Positions 24,289-33,824 of a stretch of DNA of 64,000 nt are shown here, piece after piece. Numbering within the stretch: position 1 is the first letter of the stretch; every line of letters starts with the position of its first letter. The DNA is from an uncultured Eubacteriales bacterium. GTDB taxonomy: Bacteria; Bacillota; Clostridia; Peptostreptococcales; Anaerovoracaceae. The notes under the pieces were generated by a model. The model did not search any database and had not been told where the DNA came from. It saw only the letters and a list, made by a program, of their open reading frames with translations. The stretch lies in the NCBI GenBank assembly GCA_902773835.1, contig CACYFZ010000001.1, positions 62,001 to 126,000 of the forward strand. The letters run 5' to 3'. A program made the position numbers and the translations under genes.

Positions 24289-26085
24289 CTATGCTCTTTT
24301 AAAAGCACGTTCAACGTCATTGCGTGTGATTTTAATAAATGTAGGTCTGCCGTGAGGACAGGAATAAGGATTATCGCAGTGCGAAAGCTCCCTAAGCAGT
24401 TCCTCTGTCTCAATCTCAGACAGTCTGTCTCCTCCCTTTACGGCGGATTTGCAGGATTTCATAATGAGCTTATCAACAACCTTGCTGTTAATCCCGTATC
24501 CGATTTCGGAAGAATTACAGAAGGCATTAACAAATTCCTCTGATTCAGACGCATCCATGAAAGACGGAATGGACTTAATAATAAAGCTTCCGCTGCCGAA
24601 GTCCGAGATATCGTAACCCAGTGTACATAAAACTTCAAGTATTTCATCTTTCATTTGGTACACATCGGCACTTACATTAATCATAATCGGGCTTATAATC
24701 GGCTGTGAGAGTTTTTTCTCGGAATTGTATACTGCGAGAAGTTTCTCGTAAAAAATCCTCTCATGGGCAGCATGTTGGTCGAATACGTACAGCTTGTCTC
24801 CTTCTTCCATGATGATATATGTGTCGAACACATAACCCTTGCAAACCAAATTGTCGAAGTCCATAGACAGCTTAGCGGATTCTTCATCGGCCTTTATATC
24901 TTCATGAACTGAATGCTGCTTAGGTATGTATTGCTCAGAATCTTCCTCTCTGCTGAGAGAACCCAGATATTCCTTAATCGTAGACTGCTCAGATACTTCT
25001 GATGCGTTTTGAACATCTGCATCAGCTCTTGTGTATTCAGACTTCAGAGCATGAGTTTCATATGTATCAATCGCTGAAGTGTATTCCCTTCTATAAGCCG
25101 GATTCGGAACGGAAGCCCTGCTGTCCAAGCTAGAAGCAACGGCATCGCTGATTCTTCTGCTCAGCTCATTTGCGTGAAGAAAGAGAATCTCTTTTTTCCC
25201 CGGATGTATATTAACATCTATAGCGAAAGGATCCTCATCGATGAAGAGGATTGCTACCGGAAAACCTGAAAAAACCCTGCCTCCGTAACCGTCAGAAAGT
25301 GCGTTTTCTATTGTTTTACTGCTGACCAGTCGTCCGTTTACGAAAAACAATTGGCCTTTACGGCTGCTCAAAGTAGTTCCGGGAGCAGATATATAACCCT
25401 TAACTCCGTTTCCGTCTACTGCTATAAGAGAAGAGTGTGCATTATCCGGATATAGTGTTTTAATAACGGTATTTACGTCCCCGTTACCTGATGTCGTAAA
25501 CAGGGTCTGCCCGTTATTAATCATCATAAATCGTATGTCCGAATAGTAAATGGCATATTGCTGCACCAGTTCCGTAATTACCGAAGCCTCTCTCGCATCA
25601 CTTTTCATGAATTTGCGGCGTGCGGGAGTATTGTAAAAAAGATCTTCAACAATGATGGTGGTTCCTTTATTGGCACCCACCTTTTCTTTGGATATAACTT
25701 TACCTGCGTGAAGCATCAGTTTGGTACCGCTGATATCATCAGAAGTCTTGCTGACTATGGTGAGCCTTGAAACTGCGCTTATACTGGCCAATGCTTCGCC
25801 TCGAAAACCGAGAGACTGTATATTGTCGAGGTCTGCAGCGCTTGTGATTTTACTGGTGGCGTGTCTGAGAAAAGCGGTTTCGATTTCATCTGAAGATATT
25901 CCGCAGCCGTCATCCGTAATTCTGATATAAGAAGCGCCGCCACCCCTTATTTCAACAATAATTGAAGATGCAGCTGCATCTATGGAGTTTTCTATAAGCT
26001 CTTTAACTGCCGATACGGGCCTTTCGATGACTTCACCCGCAGCTATCTTATCTGCAATAAAACTGTCGAGTATCCTAATCATCAT
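24289..26085 (-). CDS. mutL: DNA mismatch repair protein MutL
   Basis: 598 residues. The N-terminal GHKL ATPase has ADKIAAGEVIERP, LIENSIDA, DDGCGI and GFRGEALASI. The C-terminal dimerisation domain contains the endonuclease metal motif DQHA-x2-E-x4-E (about 429-440), so it should nick the strand itself, as expected in an organism without MutH. The linker between (about 330-400) is low-complexity. The start overlaps the mutS stop by 11 bases. Confidence 0.97.
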   Translation of the reverse strand: MMIRILDSFIADKIAAGEVIERPVSAVKELIENSIDAAASSIIVEIRGGGASYIRITDDGCGISSDEIETAFLRHATSKITSAADLDNIQSLGFRGEALASISAVSRLTIVSKTSDDISGTKLMLHAGKVISKEKVGANKGTTIIVEDLFYNTPARRKFMKSDAREASVITELVQQYAIYYSDIRFMMINNGQTLFTTSGNGDVNTVIKTLYPDNAHSSLIAVDGNGVKGYISAPGTTLSSRKGQLFFVNGRLVSSKTIENALSDGYGGRVFSGFPVAILFIDEDPFAIDVNIHPGKKEILFLHANELSRRISDAVASSLDSRASVPNPAYRREYTSAIDTYETHALKSEYTRADADVQNASEVSEQSTIKEYLGSLSREEDSEQYIPKQHSVHEDIKADEESAKLSMDFDNLVCKGYVFDTYIIMEEGDKLYVFDQHAAHERIFYEKLLAVYNSEKKLSQPIISPIMINVSADVYQMKDEILEVLCTLGYDISDFGSGSFIIKSIPSFMDASESEEFVNAFCNSSEIGYGINSKVVDKLIMKSCKSAVKGGDRLSEIETEELLRELSHCDNPYSCPHGRPTFIKITRNDVERAFKRA

Positions 26086-28708
26086 TTAACTCACTTTCAC
26101 AAATACTTTTAATCTCCTGAAGCCTGTTTATGGCCTGCAAAGGAGTAAGATTATTAATATCTATGGATTCAATCTTGTCTATGAGCTCGTTATACCCGGC
26201 AGTATTAATATCTTTACCATAATCATTATCAGTCAATTCCTCTGAAACCTTTGCATTTGAAGGCTTTGAGGCGAGCTCAACTGCTTCAAGTTGTTTAAGT
26301 TTGATTCCTGCAGCTGTTCTTATTTCAGAAGGAACGCCTGCAATTCTGGCAACGTGAATACCGTAACTCTTGCTTGCAGAGCCCTCGACTATATTGTGCA
26401 GGAAGACTATATCGTTTCCGTCTTCGGCAACAGCCACTGAAAGATTGCATATACCCTCACTTAAGTCTGCAAGTTCGGTGAGCTCATGATAATGAGTTGC
26501 GAACATCGTTCTTACTCTGTTGCTTGGATTTGCAAGGTATTCTGCCGTAGCCCATGCGATGGATAATCCGTCAAATGTGCTGGTGCCTCTTCCGATCTCA
26601 TCAAGAATAATCAGACTCTTAGATGTCGAATTTCTTAGGATTCCTGCCAGTTCACTCATTTCAATATAAAAAGTAGACTGGCCGTAGGCGAGATTATCTG
26701 ATGCTCCTATTCTTGTAAATATCCTGTCGCAGATGCCGATAACGGCAGATGATGCGGGAACAAAACAGCCTATCTGGGCCATAAGCACTATAACGGCTGT
26801 CTGCCTCATATATGTCGATTTACCGGACATATTCGGACCTGTAATAATAAGCATGCTTCGCTCTGACATATCTAAATATGTATCGTTGGACACGAATATT
26901 CCGCTTCCGAGCAGCTGCTCTACAGCAGGATGCCTTCCCTCTTTGATGTCTATTACATCTCCGTCATTAACTACAGGCCTAACGTAGTTATTGTCAATTG
27001 AAACCTTGGCAAATGACAAAAGAACATCCAATGTCGCAACAGCGGAAGAAGCTCTCTGAAGATCATCTATGAATGGCAGAATGCTCTCTCTCAGTTTCTT
27101 GAATTCTTCATATTCCAGTTTGTTAATTTTGGCTTCGGCGCTGAAAACAAGGTCTTCCTTTTCTTTCAGTTCCGGAGTAACGAATCTTTCGTTATTGACA
27201 AGAGTCTGCTTTCGTATGTAGTTTTCAGGTACTTTGTCTGCCAAACCTTTGCTTACATCAATGTAATAGCCGAAAACCTTGTTGTATCCGACTTTTATTG
27301 TCTTTATACCCGTTCGCTCTCTTTCTGAGGCTTCAAGACCTGCTATCCATTCTTTAGCACCTGAAATTGATGCTTTAAGCTCATCGAGTTCGTAAGAGTA
27401 TCCCTTTTTAATGATGCCGCCTTCTGTTACGGTCATAGGCGGCTCCTCAGTGATGGCTCTTTCTATGCTGCTGTGCAGTTTGGGAAAATCCGAAATGTTC
27501 AAATTGATTTCTTTGAGCAAATCCGCATCGAAGTAATCAAGGAAAGACTTGATATCCGGTAATTCGCGGATAGTTTTTTTCAAAGCAATCAAATCTCTGG
27601 CATCCGCTCTGCCTGATGCAATTCTGGCCGTAAGCCTCTGAAAATCGTAGACATTTTTCAATGCATTTGAAATATTGTTGGAGACCAAAGGGTTTTGGCT
27701 GATTTGCTCAAGTGCCTCCAGTCTGTCATTTATCATATCCGATGAAGTAAGAGGCTCTTTTATCCAGCTTTTAAGAAGTCTGCCGCCCATTGCGGTCTTT
27801 GTTTTATCCAGTACTCCCAGCAGAGATCCTTTTGTTTCGTGGTCATATAAAGTTTCAAGAAGCTCAAGGTTTCTGACGGTGTTCTTATCCAGCCTCATAT
27901 TGGAGCCGTTCGCCTTTATGGAAAGAGTCCTTATTTGGGCCGGATCAGCCTTCTGGCTCTCGGAAAGATATATCAGAAGAGCTCCCAAGGCTGAAATCAT
28001 ATTATCTCTTCCTTCGAGATCGAGAGGTATTAAAGATGCAGTTTCAAAGTGACGTAACAGATACTCTCTGCATGCTTTAGAGCTGTAATATGATTCATCT
28101 AATTTATCAATATAAGGATTGATGAAATGAGACTTCATGCCCTCCTCTATTTTTGCATAATCATCCTCGCTGATAATGATTTCTTTAACATCTAAAACAG
28201 CAAGTTCGTTAATAAGGTTTTCGCTGTCAGTTGAGTAATCGAATTCTTTGGCGCTGAGTTCACCGGTAGTAATATCGGCTACGGCAAGGGCGCTTCCCTC
28301 ATCACTTAAACGAACGGAAGCTATATAAACATTATCTCCTGCCGAATCGGGATCCGGTATATCCAAAGTGCCCGGTGTGTATACTCTGGTAATCTCACGC
28401 TTAACAATGCCTTTGGCCTGAGCGGGGTCTTCGGTTTGCTCGCAAATAGCTACTTTGTAACCCTGCTTTACCAAACTTACGATATATGAATCAACTGAGT
28501 GGTGAGGCACACCGCACATAGGGGCCCTCTCTTCAAGTCCGCAGTTTCTCCCGGTAAGAGTAAGATTAAGAGCTTCGGATGCAGTCAGGGCGTCATCGAA
28601 AAACATCTCATAAAAATCACCAAGTCTGTACATCAGGATTGCATCCTGATATTCATCTTTGATCTTCTTATACTGTTGCATCATCGGTGATAACTTTTGC
28701 TCTGACAT
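26075..28708 (-). CDS. mutS: DNA mismatch repair protein MutS
   Basis: 877 residues, full length. The mismatch-binding motif GDFYEMFFDDA is at about 30-40 (Phe-x-Glu intercalating pair) and the ATPase has GPNMSGKSTYMRQ at about 628. Further signatures are LILDEIGRGTSTFDG (Walker B/D-loop) and TMFATHYHELTEL. It is first in the operon mutS-mutL-miaA-recombinase-ynbB-TVP38. A weak AGGA site precedes the ATG. No clear promoter is visible in the 33 bases after the upstream terminator hairpin. Confidence 0.98.
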   Translation of the reverse strand: MSEQKLSPMMQQYKKIKDEYQDAILMYRLGDFYEMFFDDALTASEALNLTLTGRNCGLEERAPMCGVPHHSVDSYIVSLVKQGYKVAICEQTEDPAQAKGIVKREITRVYTPGTLDIPDPDSAGDNVYIASVRLSDEGSALAVADITTGELSAKEFDYSTDSENLINELAVLDVKEIIISEDDYAKIEEGMKSHFINPYIDKLDESYYSSKACREYLLRHFETASLIPLDLEGRDNMISALGALLIYLSESQKADPAQIRTLSIKANGSNMRLDKNTVRNLELLETLYDHETKGSLLGVLDKTKTAMGGRLLKSWIKEPLTSSDMINDRLEALEQISQNPLVSNNISNALKNVYDFQRLTARIASGRADARDLIALKKTIRELPDIKSFLDYFDADLLKEINLNISDFPKLHSSIERAITEEPPMTVTEGGIIKKGYSYELDELKASISGAKEWIAGLEASERERTGIKTIKVGYNKVFGYYIDVSKGLADKVPENYIRKQTLVNNERFVTPELKEKEDLVFSAEAKINKLEYEEFKKLRESILPFIDDLQRASSAVATLDVLLSFAKVSIDNNYVRPVVNDGDVIDIKEGRHPAVEQLLGSGIFVSNDTYLDMSERSMLIITGPNMSGKSTYMRQTAVIVLMAQIGCFVPASSAVIGICDRIFTRIGASDNLAYGQSTFYIEMSELAGILRNSTSKSLIILDEIGRGTSTFDGLSIAWATAEYLANPSNRVRTMFATHYHELTELADLSEGICNLSVAVAEDGNDIVFLHNIVEGSASKSYGIHVARIAGVPSEIRTAAGIKLKQLEAVELASKPSNAKVSEELTDNDYGKDINTAGYNELIDKIESIDINNLTPLQAINRLQEIKSICESELNDD

Positions 28709-28741
28709 TTAACTATTCCTAAAATATTCTAAAAAAGCTGT

Positions 28742-28776
28742 AAAAAAGTGTAGGGAGAAGAATTACTTCCCCCTAC
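28742..28776 (-). terminator. Terminator after the aminotransferase gene
   Basis: On the - strand GTAGGGGGAAG/CTTCTCCCTAC forms an 11-bp stem with one G-A mismatch and a five-base loop, followed by ACTTTTTT. It separates the aminotransferase from mutS. Confidence 0.8.
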
Positions 28777-28829
28777 CACCCTTAGTTATGTTCTTTATGT
28801 CACGCTTACAGGCGGACAAACATATTGAA

Positions 28830-30023
28830 TTATCTTGCGTTGTATGCTGCTACGCCGAGCTTGATGATCTCGCACGCTCTTCTCATCTTATCCGGAGAGA
28901 GTACGTATGCGATTCTCATTTCGTTGCCGCCGAGTCCCTTGTTTCCGTAGAATCCAGGTGCAGGTGCGAACATTGCTGTTTCACCATTGTCGTCGAATTC
29001 CTTGAGCAGGAACATCAGGAAGTCCTCGATGTTATCTACAGGAAGTTTGCACATCATGTAGAATGCGCCTGCCGGCTTCTGGCAAACTACGCCAGGAATC
29101 TTGGAGATTTCTTCATAAGCTGCGTCTCTTCTTGCTTCGTACTCAGCCTTGGCCTCGTCATAGTATTTCTTATCCATTCTGTAGAGTGCTGCAGCACCAA
29201 TCTGCTCGAGTGTAGGTACGCAGAGTCTGCCCTGTGCGAGCTTGAGCATAGCTTCCATGAACTCTTTGTTCTTGGAGATAGCAGCTCCGATACGAGCTCC
29301 GCATGCGGACCATCTCTTGGAAACGGAGTCTACGAGAATAACTCTGTCAGCGATGTCGTCGAGCTGTCCGAATGAATGAGCCTCAGCACCGTCATATACG
29401 AACTCTCTGTATACTTCGTCTGAGAGAATCCAGAGGTCATGCTCTTTGGCAATATCTCCGATGAGTTTCATGTCTTCAAGTGTCAGTACACGTCCTGTCG
29501 GGTTACCAGGAGACAGGCAGCAGATAACTTTAGTCTTATCCGTGATAGCTGCTTCAATCAGGTCTCGCTTGGCCCAGTCATAACCGTCCTCAGCCTGAGT
29601 TGTAATCGGCTTAAGAACACCGGACACCTCATTGCAGAATGTGTTATAGTTGGTGTAGAAAGGCTCGGCTATGATAGCTTCGTCTCCAGGGTTAAGAAGA
29701 GCTGTAAAGGCAAGGATGAGAGCCTCGGATCCGCCGTTTGTAACGAGGATGTCCTTTCTCTCGTACTCCATACCAAAATCTCTCTTCATGTAGTAAATCA
29801 TGGCATCCAGAAGTTCATTAACTCCGCCTGATTCAGCGTAAGCTATAACCTTCTGATCGAAGTTGTTGATTGCTTCCTTGAAGCATGGCGGTGTCTCTAT
29901 ATCAGGCTGTCCGATGTTGAGACGATAGACTTTCTTACCTTTTTCCTCGGCCTCAAAAGCAAAAGTGTTGAATCTTCTGATTGGCGAGAACTGCATTGAT
30001 GCACATCTTTTTGATACTTCCAT
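28830..30023 (-). CDS. PLP-dependent aminotransferase (class I/II, aspartate-type)
   Basis: A 397-residue fold-type I aminotransferase. Visible motifs are NIGQPDIETP (about 38), VTNGGSEALILAF (about 95-107), CLSPGNPTGRVL (about 174) and the PLP lysine in SVSKRWSACGARIG (about 243). The sequence is of the subgroup annotated as pyridoxal-phosphate-dependent or aspartate aminotransferase; exact substrates cannot be read from it. It is a single-gene unit: AAGGAGAA before the ATG and its own terminator. Confidence 0.88.
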   Translation of the reverse strand: MEVSKRCASMQFSPIRRFNTFAFEAEEKGKKVYRLNIGQPDIETPPCFKEAINNFDQKVIAYAESGGVNELLDAMIYYMKRDFGMEYERKDILVTNGGSEALILAFTALLNPGDEAIIAEPFYTNYNTFCNEVSGVLKPITTQAEDGYDWAKRDLIEAAITDKTKVICCLSPGNPTGRVLTLEDMKLIGDIAKEHDLWILSDEVYREFVYDGAEAHSFGQLDDIADRVILVDSVSKRWSACGARIGAAISKNKEFMEAMLKLAQGRLCVPTLEQIGAAALYRMDKKYYDEAKAEYEARRDAAYEEISKIPGVVCQKPAGAFYMMCKLPVDNIEDFLMFLLKEFDDNGETAMFAPAPGFYGNKGLGGNEMRIAYVLSPDKMRRACEIIKLGVAAYNAR

Positions 30024-30079
30024 TTTATTCTCCTTACATACAAGAACATTAATAAAAGCTGGTAATAAATATAATCATA

Positions 30080-30877
30080 TTATTTAGTTTTCATGGCATT
30101 GTGTGCTTCGTTTACCACTCCGCTCACATCCACTTTATTATCGCATTTTTTATGCGAAAGTAAAAGTATATATTCTATATTTCCTTTGGTACCTTTAATA
30201 GGTGAATACGATAATTCTTTAGGGTACAAACTGGAACCTTCGGCATATCCTATTACATTGCTTATAACTTCCTCGTGAACCTTGGGATCTCTGACAATCC
30301 CGCCCTTTCCTACCTGCTCTCTGCCGGCTTCAAATTGCGGTTTAACGAGGCAGAACACAAGACCTTCATCACTTAATAATTCAGACGCTACAGGAAGCAT
30401 ATGTGAAAGAGATATGAAGCTGACGTCGATACTGATTAAATCGATTGCCTCCTCGATTAAATCAGTATCAAGATATCTGATGTTTGTCTTCTCCATATTG
30501 ATGACTCTGTCATCGGTTCTGAGCTTGTAATCCAGCTGTCCGTATCCGACATCGATGGCATACACCTTAGATGCACCGTGCTGAAGCATGCAATCGGTAA
30601 AACCTCCGGTGCTGGCACCCATATCTACGCAAACTGCGTTCTTGCAGTTAATTCCCCATTCTTCTATACCCTTCTCAAGTTTAAGGCCTCCACGGCTTAC
30701 ATACGGGCATTCTTTTCCTTCTACGATTATTTCGGATTCTGTATCAAAAGAAGAGCCGGGCTTATCCTGAACTTTTCCCTCTACCTTAACAAGACCGGCC
30801 ATTATTATTCTTTTGGCCTTCTCTCTGGACTCTGCGAGTCCTTTGTTTACAAGCAAAACATCTAATCTGTCTTTCAT
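30080..30877 (-). CDS. TlyA-family rRNA methyltransferase
   Basis: A 265-residue protein with an N-terminal S4 RNA-binding domain (about 1-60, RLDVLLVNKGLAESREKAKR) and an FtsJ-type SAM methyltransferase domain (VCVDMGASTGGFTDCML, about 84; SIDVSFISL, about 151; VKPQFEAGREQVGKGGIVRD, about 180). The Mycobacterium homologue 2'-O-methylates 16S and 23S rRNA; in Clostridia the target is presumably rRNA as well. It overlaps the dxs stop by 4 bases (ATGA) and is the last gene of the long right-arm operon. Confidence 0.9.
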   Translation of the reverse strand: MKDRLDVLLVNKGLAESREKAKRIIMAGLVKVEGKVQDKPGSSFDTESEIIVEGKECPYVSRGGLKLEKGIEEWGINCKNAVCVDMGASTGGFTDCMLQHGASKVYAIDVGYGQLDYKLRTDDRVINMEKTNIRYLDTDLIEEAIDLISIDVSFISLSHMLPVASELLSDEGLVFCLVKPQFEAGREQVGKGGIVRDPKVHEEVISNVIGYAEGSSLYPKELSYSPIKGTKGNIEYILLLSHKKCDNKVDVSGVVNEAHNAMKTK

Positions 30878-32724
30878 TGAATTATCTTTAATATCCTGTT
30901 TGCAATAGATTCAGCATCTATACCGCAAAGTTTTCTGAGAGAAGGAATATCTCCGTGTTCAATAAACTCGTCAGGTATGGCTATATTGAGTATGCCGAAT
31001 TTTTCATTTTTGTAATATGCACTGAAGGCCTCTCCGAAACCGCCGCTTAGCACATTGTCTTCCAAGGTAACTACAAGCCTCGTATCGATGTTTCTCCATG
31101 ATGTGTCTAAAGGCTTTACAACGGCGACATTGGTAACACCGACGGAAACCCCTTTTTCTTTCAGGATATCTGCTGCTTCCAAAGCCTCATCCAGCATTGC
31201 GCCTACGGCAAGAATCTGCACTTTCTTTCCCTCGCTGATAACAGTATTGGAGCCTTTAAATCTGGATAATCTAAGATGCTTGGCCTCTGCGCTTCCTCTC
31301 GGATATCTTATTGCTACCGGCCCATCCATGTTAACGGCAAATTCAAGCATTTCTGCCAGTTGATAACCGTCACAAGGAGCAAGAACCGTCATTCCGGGTA
31401 TCATGCTCATATATGAGAGGTCGAAAACTCCGTGATGAGTAGGTCCGTCTGCTCCTACCAAGCCTGCCCTGTCTAGAGCAAATACGACATGAAGATCCTG
31501 AAGTGATACATCTTGTATAAGATAATCAAACGCTCTTTGCATAAAGCTTGAGTATATTGCAACTACGGGCTTATAGCCTTGCTTAGCCATTCCGGCTGCG
31601 AATACCACGGCATGTTCTTCGGCAATACCTACGTCGAAATATCTGTCTGTATGTGCCTCATAAAACGGAAGAAGACCGGTGGCCGTACCCATGGCAGCCG
31701 CAATAGCAACAACCTTCTTATCTTTATGGGCTATTTCCGTTAATGTATCTCCGAATACTTTGGAATATGAAGGTGCATCTGATTTTGAAACGACCTCACC
31801 TGTCTCGGGGTCGAAAGCTCCTATTCCATGGAACTTACGAGGATACATTTCACTTATTTTATAGCCTTTGCCCTTCTTTGTTAGTACGTGAATCAGCGTC
31901 GGACCGTTATATTCTGAGGCAGATTTAATAATCTTAACCATATTATCAATATCGTAACCATCTACAGGCCCGAAGTATTTGATGCCCAGACTCTCAATCA
32001 GATGGCCTTCATCGCTGAGCATGCTGTATCTGATTCTTTCTTTGGAGCTGCGGAGCCCTTTAAAAAGAGGCCTTCCGATAACAGGAACATTTCCAAGCGC
32101 TGATTTTACGGAGGTCTTAGCATCATCATATTTTTTTGATGATCTCAGTTTGTTCAGATACTGATGCAGCGCACCTACGTTATGAGCGATAGACATACCG
32201 TTGTCGTTCAGTATTATATTCACATTTGTCTGGCGATCTCCGATATTGTTTAAAGCCTCATATACTATACCGCTGGTAAAAGAACCGTCCCCTATTACTG
32301 CGGTAACGCAATAGTCGTCTCCCGCAAGGTCTCTTGCGGCGGCCATGCCGCTTGCAGCACTGACGGAAGTGCTGGAGTGCCCCGTTTCATAGCAGTCGTG
32401 CTCGCTTTCGCAGACTTTCGGAAATCCGGACATACCTTTGAATTTTCTCAGATTATCGAAACCTTCTGCCCTTCCGGTCAATATCTTATGAACGTAAGTC
32501 TGGTGCCCTACATCATATATTATTTTGTCCTTTGGACTGTCGAATACTCTCATCAGAGCTATACTGAGTTCCACTATACCCAGATTGGACGCTAAATGAC
32601 CTCCTGTTTTGGATACTTTATCGATAAGAAATCCCCTGATTTCTTCCGCCAAATCATAAAGATCATCAGTCGGAGCTTCTTTGCATATTTTCAATAAATC
32701 ATCTTTAAGTAAATCGTACTTCAT
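30874..32724 (-). CDS. dxs: 1-deoxy-D-xylulose-5-phosphate synthase
   Basis: A thiamine-dependent transketolase-like enzyme, 616 residues, first step of the MEP isoprenoid pathway. Key stretches are GGHLASNLGIVELSIAL (about 42), VIGDGSFTSGI TPP-binding region (about 142) and the second domain DVGIAEEHAVVFAAGMA (about 364) with DRAGLVGADGPTHHG (about 425). It sits two bases after ispA, so precursor and prenyl chain synthesis are coupled. Confidence 0.97.
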   Translation of the reverse strand: MKYDLLKDDLLKICKEAPTDDLYDLAEEIRGFLIDKVSKTGGHLASNLGIVELSIALMRVFDSPKDKIIYDVGHQTYVHKILTGRAEGFDNLRKFKGMSGFPKVCESEHDCYETGHSSTSVSAASGMAAARDLAGDDYCVTAVIGDGSFTSGIVYEALNNIGDRQTNVNIILNDNGMSIAHNVGALHQYLNKLRSSKKYDDAKTSVKSALGNVPVIGRPLFKGLRSSKERIRYSMLSDEGHLIESLGIKYFGPVDGYDIDNMVKIIKSASEYNGPTLIHVLTKKGKGYKISEMYPRKFHGIGAFDPETGEVVSKSDAPSYSKVFGDTLTEIAHKDKKVVAIAAAMGTATGLLPFYEAHTDRYFDVGIAEEHAVVFAAGMAKQGYKPVVAIYSSFMQRAFDYLIQDVSLQDLHVVFALDRAGLVGADGPTHHGVFDLSYMSMIPGMTVLAPCDGYQLAEMLEFAVNMDGPVAIRYPRGSAEAKHLRLSRFKGSNTVISEGKKVQILAVGAMLDEALEAADILKEKGVSVGVTNVAVVKPLDTSWRNIDTRLVVTLEDNVLSGGFGEAFSAYYKNEKFGILNIAIPDEFIEHGDIPSLRKLCGIDAESIANRILKIIQ

Positions 32725-32726
32725 AT

Positions 32727-33614
32727 CTAATTATTTCTGCTTTCGAGCATATCTGCGAGTTCAATAAAGAAATCGGAATTATCGTATTTACGAATAGCAT
32801 CTTTTGCTTCCGAACTAAGCCTGTGAAGTTCTGCTTTAGCATCTTGCATACCGTGCACAGATACGTAATTACACTTATCCTGTTCTAAATCTTTTCCCAG
32901 GGTCTTACCCATCAGCTCTTCGTTTCCTTCATAGTCGAGAATATCATCGGCAATCTGAAATGCGATTCCGAGATTCTTCGCATATGTGGTAAAGTCGTCA
33001 ATCATCGATTCATCAGCCTGTGCCAGCATCAAACCGGCCCTTACGGGAGCTGTAATCAGATCAGCGGTCTTATGCTCTTCTATAAACCTGACCAAATCCG
33101 CGGAAGCTTCTTTATCTTCATTCATTACATCTGCGGTCTGGCCTGCGATCATACCCGAGGCTCCGGATCTTCGAAGTATTTCATGTGCAGCTCTTGAATG
33201 TGCATAAAGAGCATCGGCATCTTCTCTTAAATCCAGGGCCTGAGCTGTTATGAGCTCTGCGGCACTGTTTAAAAGACCGTCGCCTGCGAGGATGGCCATA
33301 GCCTCTCCGTAAACCTTGTGATTGGAAGGCTTTCCTCTTCTCATATCATCATCATCCATGGCGGGAAGATCGTCATGAATGAGCGAATACGTATGTATGT
33401 ATTCAACGGCACAAGCATAAGGCAAGGCTCTGTCTGCATCTCCTCCTGCTGCATCGCAGGAAGCGAGAAGAAGAACAGGTCTTAATCTCTTGCCTCCTAT
33501 TCCGAGACTGTATTCCATGCTTTCTTTCAAAACATTAGCATAGTTTCCTGTATCCGGAAGGAAGTCTAGAAGCCTTTCGTCAACTAAATTCTTGTAATCA
33601 TTAAAGCTCAGCAT
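32727..33614 (-). CDS. ispA: Polyprenyl (farnesyl) diphosphate synthase
   Basis: A 295-residue trans-isoprenyl diphosphate synthase with the first Asp-rich motif DDLPAMDDDDMRRG (about 84-97) and the second DDILD (about 217-221), plus GGKRLRP (about 40). The typical product is C15 farnesyl-PP. ATG 33614 follows GGAG at 9 bases and overlaps the end of xseB by 14 bases; a TTG seven codons earlier is less likely. The xseA-xseB-ispA-dxs-tlyA order is common in Clostridia and Bacilli. Confidence 0.95.
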   Translation of the reverse strand: MLSFNDYKNLVDERLLDFLPDTGNYANVLKESMEYSLGIGGKRLRPVLLLASCDAAGGDADRALPYACAVEYIHTYSLIHDDLPAMDDDDMRRGKPSNHKVYGEAMAILAGDGLLNSAAELITAQALDLREDADALYAHSRAAHEILRRSGASGMIAGQTADVMNEDKEASADLVRFIEEHKTADLITAPVRAGLMLAQADESMIDDFTTYAKNLGIAFQIADDILDYEGNEELMGKTLGKDLEQDKCNYVSVHGMQDAKAELHRLSSEAKDAIRKYDNSDFFIELADMLESRNN

Positions 33615-33807
33615 CTTTGATTTCTCCGTTTTCAAATATTTCGATTTTTTGAGATGCTTTATCGAGTATTGTCTTACAATATTCGGCTTCTTTCATACCC
33701 TCGTCAAAGAGCTTAAGAGAGTCTTCAAGTGTGGTCGCCTGCTTACTTATGTCCGAAGCCGCATTTTGCAATTTGGTAAGTGATTCCGTAAAAGACTTTT
33801 CGCTCAT
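33601..33807 (-). CDS. xseB: Exodeoxyribonuclease VII small subunit
   Basis: A 68-residue helical protein with the family pattern FTESLTKLQNAASDI...LEDSLKLFDEGMKEAEYCKTILDKA. It binds several copies per XseA to form exonuclease VII. AAAGGACC precedes the ATG; the end overlaps ispA. Confidence 0.94.
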   Translation of the reverse strand: MSEKSFTESLTKLQNAASDISKQATTLEDSLKLFDEGMKEAEYCKTILDKASQKIEIFENGEIKDAEL

Positions 33808-33824
33808 CTGTGGTCCTTTCTCTG

